From Chryseobacterium sp. Leaf394 (GTDB lineage Bacteria > Bacteroidota > Bacteroidia > Flavobacteriales > Weeksellaceae), in contig NZ_LMQH01000010.1 in the NCBI RefSeq assembly GCF_001424105.1, forward strand, positions 71,567 through 135,566: 64,000 bases of DNA. Reading direction: 5' to 3'. A model generated the notes under the pieces. That model saw nothing but the letters and a program-made list of their open reading frames with translations, did no database searches and was not told the DNA's origin. Shown piece by piece: positions 58,501 to 64,000 of the stretch. Position numbers and translations under genes: made by a program. Positions within the stretch are counted from its first letter, which is position 1, and each line of letters starts with the position of its first letter.

Positions 58501-59166
58501 TTTGGTGTCGTTGCTTTTGTTTTTAGGATCGATGAAAAGAAGTAGGTTTTTGCCGTATTTTGAAACGATGTAATTATCTTCGAGTTTAAAATCTTTGCTG
58601 ATATTTAAAGCATTTAGTTTTTTGATGCCGAGAAAAGTGATTCCCAAAGGATCTTTTTTGATGAATTCTTTTGTCACAAGACTTGTGGGAGAAACCAAAG
58701 AGACATAATTGTTCTCAACCTGTTTTGCAATGCTGTCTTTATTGATTTTTCTTTCAATTTCAGAATAATCATTTTCATCTAAAAACAAAGGTAAATTCTG
58801 ATTGACAAAATCGAAAGTTTCGGAGATTTCATTATCATTGACTTTTCCCTGAACCGAACCGATATATTTTTGGAGAGGTTCAATTTTATTTAAAAAAGCA
58901 TCCGCTGTTTCAGAAAGCTGAAAATTTTCGTCCTTCGATTTTTTTTCGATGATAACGATAATCTTGTCTGAAAAGTTCAGCTGCTTCAGAACTTTAGCAG
59001 TCAGATCTGATTTTTCATTTTTAGGAATAATCTGATTGATGTCTTCTTCAAAATTTATTTTCGAAGCAAAAAATCCACAGACAATGAGAATTCCCAAAGC
59101 CACTGCGATGGAAATAATCCGGTTTTTGGAAATCAGATAATATAATTGGATGAAAAAGCGATGCAT
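55513..59166 (-). CDS. MMPL exporter fused to PlsC-type acyltransferase with a short C-terminal extra domain
   Basis: This is a 1217-residue membrane protein. Residues 1-790 are an MMPL/RND-like lipid exporter with about 12 helices and two periplasmic loops. Residues about 850-1070 are a PlsC-like acyltransferase, with NHTSFLDTLVMG (HxxxxD motif) and VVFPESERSYNNDVKRFHKG. The last roughly 120 residues (VFHIADDFGQKDALLTLQQA onward) resemble the start of a Rossmann domain. In related fusions a methyltransferase is placed there; here it looks shortened and without a clear SAM-binding glycine motif. The protein probably acylates and exports the pigment lipid. It is first gene of the darA/darB operon. 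Confidence 0.9.
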   Translation of the reverse strand: MHRFFIQLYYLISKNRIISIAVALGILIVCGFFASKINFEEDINQIIPKNEKSDLTAKVLKQLNFSDKIIVIIEKKSKDENFQLSETADAFLNKIEPLQKYIGSVQGKVNDNEISETFDFVNQNLPLFLDENDYSEIERKINKDSIAKQVENNYVSLVSPTSLVTKEFIKKDPLGITFLGIKKLNALNISKDFKLEDNYIVSKYGKNLLLFIDPKNKSNDTKNNEVFVNSLNEIKDDINKNFKGKTEISYFGSPVIAVANAQQIKKDIQNTVIISMTVLLILLIYYFRNFFTPLIVFLPTVFAVFISLMILYFIKDKISAISLSVGAILIGITIDYALHILTHYKHNNNIEELYKEITQPIILSSATTAVSFLCLVFVRSEALKDLGLFAAITVFLSSFAALIIVPQLYHPKEKPGKESTNFIDKIGNYPYEKNKPLIIGCSVMIIACLFGFRHVGFNENIGDLNYIPKDLKISESKLEKLSDITSKSIYTISYGNSESEALARNSRLSQFLEKEKQEGKILSYNSIGNVVLSEKDQQKKVDQWNRFWNQDKKNQTISELVKNGNEFGFNASAFDQFNENLNKTYSSLSLKDYQKIKALQISEFLSNENGFFTVSNVVKVDETKRDTFIKDVEKSHESLAIDRQQMNENFLGLLKRDFNTLINYSLLAIVLTIIVFFRNFELSLLTMFPIVLTGVVTAGILYFLGLELNIFSTVVCTLVFGVGDDFSIFLTKAMQKEHTTGKNELPTYRISIILAVFTTILSIGSLIFAKHPALHSLALVALIGMFSVIVITSTLYPFWFRFLIINRAKKGLSPITLRLLLNSVISFIYYGLGGLIFSAIGSIFVKRSKGKTLEFIKLILAKFLVSVLYTNPFVRKKIIRNPDENFSEPAVIIANHTSFLDTLVMGMVSHKIVYLVNDWVYNSPVFGKIVRALGFYPVSQGIENGMEQLREKIAQGYSLVVFPESERSYNNDVKRFHKGAFYIAEQFNLDIVPIYIHGNSEVQPKGDFIIFDGSITVKVGDRIRKEDLSFGKDYSERTKKINAYFRNEFAKLRNELEDENYFKKKLLLSFLYKENEVVKPAKEDFDKNKSVYFELNKHIPSDATVFHIADDFGQKDALLTLQQAGRRIFSLIGDSEKRAVAKNSYLVHKRKLNYIDNQTQINKKIDILLISDEKYHLTDIKDFPETIILLNIKNQTFENANYKQLFNSEAIKIFRHE

Positions 59167-59186
59167 TGCCCTGTTAAATCAAGTTG

Positions 59187-59216
59187 CAAATTTAATTTTT
59201 TAGGCTTAAGGTCAAA
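59187..59216 (-). promoter_or_regulatory. Promoter of the MMPL-darA-darB operon
   Basis: On the - strand TTTG (59216-59213) is followed after 18 bases by TAAATTTG (59194-59187), about 20 bases upstream of the ATG at 59166. It is nearly back-to-back with the + strand promoter at 59233-59265. Confidence 0.6.
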
Positions 59217-59232
59217 ACTTTATAGGCGAAGT

Positions 59233-59265
59233 TTTGCTGATAATCAGTAAAATATTCTACTTTTG
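59233..59265 (+). promoter_or_regulatory. Promoter of the membrane protein/epsG-like operon
   Basis: TTTG (59233-59236) and TACTTTTG (59258-59265) are separated by 21 bases. The in-frame TTG at 59263 lies inside the -7 box, so the next gene must start later, at 59314. Confidence 0.6.
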
Positions 59266-59313
59266 CAACGCTCGAGCGGTCAGCAGAAGCAAAAACATTA
59301 CATTCGGCGGCGT

Positions 59314-60312
59314 ATGTTGCAAAACAACGATGAAAAAATAAGTTCGGTCCTCTTTACAGCAATACTTCCTTTTTTGCTGTTTTTCATGGCATATTACGGT
59401 TTCGAATCGTCGTACGTAAAACTGAAAACGATGGGGAAAGCTCCGGATTTTATGTTTTCGTCAGTGTATGCTTACCGTGTGATTCCTAATTTTCTTACCG
59501 TTCATGTCACAACTTTTCTGACAGATTTTATCAATTCAAATCTGATTTCTTTAAAACCGTTTATCGTAAAAAACGGAACAGCTTTTTACCACAGTATTTT
59601 TCTGATCAATCTTGTTTTTTTTCTGTGTTCGTCAGTGGTTTTAGATAAAATTTTAAAGTTTAAACCCAACCTTTTTGCCTCGGATCCGAGATTAAGAAAG
59701 TTGCTTCATCTTTTAGGTGTATTTCTGATGGTCATTGTGCAGTATGTGCCGACAAACTGTGATTCCATCGCTGTATTCTTTTTTCTGGCAGGAGTCTTTT
59801 TCAGTTTAAAGTATTCAAAATCGAGACAGAATAGAGATTTATTTATTCTTGCCGGAATTATCTTTATTTCAACATTTGTACGGGAAACAGCCTGTCTGAA
59901 TATCGCATTTTTCGCGGCTTTATTTTTTGATTACAGAAAGTTCAGTATTAAAAATTTTGCTTTTTACAAAGAGATTGCTGTTGTAATTTTAGCTTTTGTA
60001 ATTCCTTATATCGGGCTCAGAATGATCATTCCTCAGGAAGGTGCGGTTGCAGAGGGATTTTATCTGCTTCAGAATTTCAGCAGTCCGTTTAATCTTGCGG
60101 GATTAGTTTTCGGTACTGTTGTTTTATGCTTTATTTATCAGCTTTGCGGAGTTGCAGAGCGGAATACTTTCAAAAATTTTATCATCCTGTCTGTTCCTTA
60201 TCTTGGAATGATTACTTTTGTCGGGCTGTTTTGGGAAACAAGACTTTGGCTTCCTCTTTTGCTGGGAGTACTGGTGATTTCTTCCCAAAACATAAATTTT
60301 CATAAAGCTTAA
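59314..60312 (+). CDS. Multi-pass membrane protein of unknown function
   Basis: This protein of about 332 residues has roughly eight to nine transmembrane helices, for example VLFTAILPFLLFFMAYYGF and LGVFLMVIVQYVPTNCDSIA. The start is ATG 59314 (MLQNNDEKISSV) because the promoter covers 59233-59265. Its stop codon is directly followed by the epsG-like ATG, so the pair is an operon. The fold recalls glycosyltransferase-C-like or polysaccharide-synthesis membrane proteins, but no catalytic motif was identified. The function is not assigned. Confidence 0.75.
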   Translation: MLQNNDEKISSVLFTAILPFLLFFMAYYGFESSYVKLKTMGKAPDFMFSSVYAYRVIPNFLTVHVTTFLTDFINSNLISLKPFIVKNGTAFYHSIFLINLVFFLCSSVVLDKILKFKPNLFASDPRLRKLLHLLGVFLMVIVQYVPTNCDSIAVFFFLAGVFFSLKYSKSRQNRDLFILAGIIFISTFVRETACLNIAFFAALFFDYRKFSIKNFAFYKEIAVVILAFVIPYIGLRMIIPQEGAVAEGFYLLQNFSSPFNLAGLVFGTVVLCFIYQLCGVAERNTFKNFIILSVPYLGMITFVGLFWETRLWLPLLLGVLVISSQNINFHKA

Positions 60313-61452
60313 ATGAGTTTATTTCACCCTTACTACCTGATTGTTTTTGTTGTGCTGCTGGTTTTCAGTGCGCAGGAAGTTTTTGGCCGCAGGGTTGAAA
60401 AAAAATACCTCTGGTATCTCGGGATTTTTCTGATTTTGATTGCGGGGCTGCGGAAGTTTGTAGGTCCTGATTATGGAAGTTATGTCGGGATTTATGCGTT
60501 TTCGGATCAGATCGATTATGTGAGTATTATTTATAAAGCACTGTATCTTGAACCACCCAATCCGTTTGAGCTGGAGTGGATCTTTGTCTTGATTAATAAG
60601 GTTCTGCTGAATGTTTTTAATGCACCTTTCTACATTCTCACGCTTGTAATTGCTGCGATAACGATTTATTTTAAAATTGAGTATATAGAGGAAAATACAT
60701 TTTATCCCTTCACATTTATTCTTTTTATTTTTATTCCTGGGTTTTTTATCGGAGAAAGTGGACAGATACGTCAGTGTTTAGGGTCATTTATAGTGTACTA
60801 TTCAATACGTTTTATAAAGTCGAGGCAGCTCTTTATGTATCTGCTGTTTATTTATTTGGGTGCAGGTATTCACAATGTCTGTTACGTTTTTCTGCCGATG
60901 TACTGGGTTGCCAGAATTCCGATTAATAAAGCAGTGATGCTGGGTTCGATTATCACTTCCATCTTTCTTTCTCCTTTTGAAGTCTACCGAATTTTCGGAA
61001 GTTTTCTGGAAGGTGTAGCCTCAGACAATATGCTTGTGGAAGGTTTCAATGGTTATGTTGATGAGTCTGTTACCCGTCTGAACGGAGGTATCGGTGTTCC
61101 TGAGGGAATGATGGCGGTTCTCACATTCTTTCTGTTCTTTTTTGATAATCAGATGAAAGAGAAATATCCTTACTACGAATACCACAGAAACTATGCGGTA
61201 ATCGGTATTTGCGCGTATTTTATATTCAGAAATAATCCTATTTTCTCGTCGCGTCTTGCGGGGGCATTTATTGGGTTCTCCTATATTATCATCATAAATA
61301 CTATGTATGTGGTAAGTGACGCGACCAAGAGATTGATCTACACTTTTATCATTTCACTTTTCATTTTCAACTTTGTTGTATTCTCCAGCTTTAAAAATAT
61401 TGTTAACGGAAACTTCACAATAGAGCGCTACAACAACTATTTGTTGCCTTAA
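60313..61452 (+). CDS. EpsG-like exopolysaccharide polymerase family membrane protein
   Basis: This 379-residue membrane protein has about ten helices. Characteristic EpsG features are KYLWYLGIFLILIAGLRKFV with GPDYGSYVGIYAF, and GFFIGESGQIRQCLGSFIVY. The family is thought to polymerise extracellular polysaccharide repeat units. The GPDYxxY and RQ.lg... segments match what I know of EpsG. No other polysaccharide genes lie in the window besides its operon partner. The gene follows the previous stop codon with no gap. Confidence 0.85.
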   Translation: MSLFHPYYLIVFVVLLVFSAQEVFGRRVEKKYLWYLGIFLILIAGLRKFVGPDYGSYVGIYAFSDQIDYVSIIYKALYLEPPNPFELEWIFVLINKVLLNVFNAPFYILTLVIAAITIYFKIEYIEENTFYPFTFILFIFIPGFFIGESGQIRQCLGSFIVYYSIRFIKSRQLFMYLLFIYLGAGIHNVCYVFLPMYWVARIPINKAVMLGSIITSIFLSPFEVYRIFGSFLEGVASDNMLVEGFNGYVDESVTRLNGGIGVPEGMMAVLTFFLFFFDNQMKEKYPYYEYHRNYAVIGICAYFIFRNNPIFSSRLAGAFIGFSYIIIINTMYVVSDATKRLIYTFIISLFIFNFVVFSSFKNIVNGNFTIERYNNYLLP

Positions 61453-61532
61453 ATCTTCAGTATTTCAAAAAAAATCTTTGATTCATAATGAAAAATTAAT
61501 TCACAGTTTTCAAAATTGTGAATTTAAATACA

Positions 61533-61540
61533 TATTTTTG
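61533..61540 (+). promoter_or_regulatory. Possible -7 box of the large surface protein gene
   Basis: TATTTTTG fits TAnnTTTG, leaving a leader of about 130 nt before the ATG at 61677. The -33 element is not clear. Confidence 0.35.
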
Positions 61541-61676
61541 CCATCGTTAAATTATTGTCAGTTATAAATGTAATTTGTGTTTATGTGTCCACTCATAAAC
61601 GATTATTATAACTTATTTTGATATAATCAATTGAAACTTTAAAACTAAAGACTAAAATTTGTATCTAAGTATTATT

Positions 61677-64000
61677 ATGAAACAAAAATCTATTTTTCAG
61701 AGCCTTGCCTCAGCAGGTTTTGTACTTTTAAGTTTTTGCAACACGTATGCGCAGCAGGATTTTGCAAAAAGTGATCAGCCGGCAAATAATTTTGTCAACG
61801 CATCAAAAATCCCTATGGATCCCGATGTGAATGCGGCCAGGGCTTACACCTACCCATGGCTTTTAGCTCCAAACAGTTATATTTTCGATCCTTCCACCAC
61901 GAACGACGGAATCTATATTCCTGTTAAAAAAGCTTATGCTGTCTGGACTTTTTACAAGTATTTGAACAAAGATAATTTCAATTACGACGGTAAGACAACT
62001 GCAGAATTGCTTTGGGAAGACAATCATGGTTTGATCAAAACGAGTGGAGGAGCGAGACTTCGTCTGTCAGGTAGCAAGGAAGAAGCAAAAATCGTGGTTC
62101 CTGTAAATAAAGGTAAAAAAGGAAATGCAGTTATTGCATTTAAAGTAGATGGAAAAGTCGCGTGGTCGTGGCATATATGGGTGACAGATGATCCAACTGA
62201 CGGCTCTACCTACCGTAGTTTTGAAAATGTTAAGAGAGAAACCGCAAGTGGTGGTACTGAAGTGATCCCAGCCGGAGAATGGAAATGGATGGACAGAAAT
62301 CTGGGGGCTATTTCATCATCAAACACTGCCGGTGAATGGAACAGAAGCGGTGGGCTTTTGTATCAGTGGGGAAGAAAAGATCCTATTCCGCCCTTGGTTT
62401 TAAAAGGTGATGATTTCTATGAGGTTTCAGGAAGTATTGGAAGAGTGCGTCACAGAGGAGCGAAAAACTTTACCAATGCAACCAATTTTGATAACCTAAG
62501 GCTTTTCACACCTGTTTCTACAGCAACTGTGGAAAATAATATGGCGCTTTCAATCAATAATCCTTTAAGCCCAATTTATGTTTACAAAGATGATCTTTCC
62601 GGACCGGCGTATTATAATAACAATGCCAACCTGATGTACAATTGGTTTGGTGCATCTTCAGATATTTTGGGTCAGGATTTACCGAAATTAAATCTTTGGT
62701 CCGACAATGCAGAAGGAAATGTAAGCACAAATTACAATGCAGACGACGCGGCTCAACCGTACAGAAGAAAATCTCCTTTCGATCCCTGCCCGAACGGATG
62801 GCGTTTGCCGTCGATGCTGGTTGCCAATCTGGCATCTCCAACCTACGTTGATGATGTTAGAATAGATTTCTCGCCATTTGGCGTTCGTACCAATTTAGGT
62901 AAAACAGCATTCGAAAGTGCGGGAAATCATATTATAAAGCCATCGGATGCGGGAGTTCCTGCATTCATGACAGGCTTTAAAGTATATCCGAATGTAGGTT
63001 TTGACATGACTTCGGTGGGTGGTTTTAATATGGGAACTTTCCCGGGAACAGGTCAGCTTGCGATTAATTCACAACAAGGTCAGTACACCGATCAGCATCA
63101 GGTAGGTTTGTGGACGGCAACCATGACAAGACTTTCCGATGCTACACCGGCGGTTTCTGCGAGAGCTTTGTTTATGGTTCCGGATAAATATCAGTCAGAT
63201 ACACCCAATCCGGGCGATGCAACCGTGAAAGGAAGATATTGGTACATGCCGACATCAACCGCTAAAACTTCTGATGCCAACGCATGCAGATGCATTCAGG
63301 ATCCGGGATATATTGTTCATAACTACAATTACCCAACGGAATATTATGATGAGCCGACAGATTATACGGAAGGTCTAAAAAATCCAAATACTTATCAGAT
63401 TGTAAAAAATACCACGTCAACTTTGGTTGAGATTCCTGTATCTAAAGCGTTTTCAGTGCAAAGTCAGTTGCTGAATAACAAGACGATACTGAATTCAGCA
63501 AGTTTTAACAGTTTAAAAGCGAATGTTCTGTGGTCTACCAACACAGCACTGATTGGTTCTGTCGCGCTTTCAAATCCATCTCCGTCAGGTATGGCGGATC
63601 TTTCGAACACAAAAATTCAGGTTAATATCAATCCGAACCAGAGTGGAAATGCCGTGATTACTCTCCATAACGGAAGTATTGCCAATCCTGTGTATTGGTC
63701 GTGGCATATTTGGGTGACCGACAGTGCAATTTCTTCTTTCACTTATGCTACGGAAACACCAAATTCAAACGCACCCAACTACATCAATTATGTTCAGAAA
63801 GGTGATGTTCTGAAAACGGAATTTATGGACAGAAACCTTGGGGCTACCGATGCTTTCCCTGTCGTGGCAAATCCTTTAACTCCAAACGCTACTGAACTTG
63901 CACAAATCAGAGCTTCCACCGGAATGCAGTATCAGTGGGGAAGAAAAGATCCTATTCCTCCGTTTCAGCACGCTGACAATAGAGCTTCTTACAGCATTTA
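61677..64000 (+). CDS. Large secreted protein with repeated Fib_succ_major-type domains, 3' end cut by window edge
   Basis: The first 774 codons are present; the gene runs out of the window. A signal peptide (SLASAGFVLLSFCNTYAQQ) is followed by beta-rich sequence. Two repeats carry KWMDRNLGAIS and FMDRNLGATD, each followed by YQWGRKDPIPP. The first also has DPCPNGWRLPS, typical of the Fibrobacter succinogenes major domain. Each repeat is preceded by WSWHIWVTD. Such domains occur in large surface proteins of Bacteroidetes. It is probably cell-surface or secreted, possibly by the type IX system, but no C-terminal sorting domain can be seen because the end is missing. Confidence 0.85.
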   Translation, partial: MKQKSIFQSLASAGFVLLSFCNTYAQQDFAKSDQPANNFVNASKIPMDPDVNAARAYTYPWLLAPNSYIFDPSTTNDGIYIPVKKAYAVWTFYKYLNKDNFNYDGKTTAELLWEDNHGLIKTSGGARLRLSGSKEEAKIVVPVNKGKKGNAVIAFKVDGKVAWSWHIWVTDDPTDGSTYRSFENVKRETASGGTEVIPAGEWKWMDRNLGAISSSNTAGEWNRSGGLLYQWGRKDPIPPLVLKGDDFYEVSGSIGRVRHRGAKNFTNATNFDNLRLFTPVSTATVENNMALSINNPLSPIYVYKDDLSGPAYYNNNANLMYNWFGASSDILGQDLPKLNLWSDNAEGNVSTNYNADDAAQPYRRKSPFDPCPNGWRLPSMLVANLASPTYVDDVRIDFSPFGVRTNLGKTAFESAGNHIIKPSDAGVPAFMTGFKVYPNVGFDMTSVGGFNMGTFPGTGQLAINSQQGQYTDQHQVGLWTATMTRLSDATPAVSARALFMVPDKYQSDTPNPGDATVKGRYWYMPTSTAKTSDANACRCIQDPGYIVHNYNYPTEYYDEPTDYTEGLKNPNTYQIVKNTTSTLVEIPVSKAFSVQSQLLNNKTILNSASFNSLKANVLWSTNTALIGSVALSNPSPSGMADLSNTKIQVNINPNQSGNAVITLHNGSIANPVYWSWHIWVTDSAISSFTYATETPNSNAPNYINYVQKGDVLKTEFMDRNLGATDAFPVVANPLTPNATELAQIRASTGMQYQWGRKDPIPPFQHADNRASYSI

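Noticed and set aside
1..64000. tRNA, rRNA, integrase, transposase or phage modules
   Set aside because: None was recognised on either strand by reading; I could not run a dedicated search, so short tRNA genes cannot be fully excluded.

Overview
The window looks like chromosomal DNA of a low-GC member of the Flavobacteriia, most likely Chryseobacterium or a close relative (Weeksellaceae). The reasons are protein character, Bacteroidetes-type promoters (TTTG, about 20 nt, TAnnTTTG) ahead of several genes, little use of Shine-Dalgarno sequences, and a large flexirubin-type pigment locus. I saw no rRNA, tRNA, CRISPR array, transposase or phage gene. The genus is an inference; no search was run.

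Region 1 (1-18.4 kb) is housekeeping. It holds a partial dCMP deaminase, an enoyl-CoA hydratase-like protein, a catalase divergent from an OxyR-type regulator that keeps both redox cysteines, and metK behind a roughly 135-nt leader with SAM-riboswitch-like sequence. It continues with an ECF sigma factor and a 44-aa ORF, a YjjG-type HAD nucleotidase, trpS, a surface protein, an AraC regulator, a CrtA-like pair, sanA/ydcF-like, lspA, a zinc-less DksA/TraR-like protein and ileS.

Region 2 (18.8-59.2 kb) is an extended aryl-polyene/dialkylresorcinol (flexirubin-type) locus. Tyrosine ammonia-lyase would make 4-coumarate and a PaaK-like ligase would activate it. Two acyl carrier proteins, active ketosynthases, a catalytically dead chain-length-factor-like ketosynthase, a FabG-like ketoreductase and hotdog dehydratases would build the polyene. 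A flavin halogenase could halogenate the ring. DarB and DarA would make the dialkylresorcinol. LpxL-like, PlsC-like, C45-like and BtrH-like proteins are candidate acyl transferases. LolA, a lipoprotein, an MMPL pump and an ABC exporter would deliver the product to the outer membrane. The locus has a + strand part (18.8-30.9 kb), a long - strand part (47.8 down to 31.3 kb) and a second - strand operon (59.2 down to 51.5 kb). An M16 peptidase transcription unit separates the two - strand parts. An AT-rich insert with one orphan + strand gene (40.7-42.0 kb) splits the long - strand operon. Several families of dispersed palindromic repeats sit between genes.

Region 3 (59.3-64 kb) has a membrane protein and an EpsG-like polymerase in one operon. 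The window ends inside a large secreted protein with repeated Fibrobacter-succinogenes-major-type domains.
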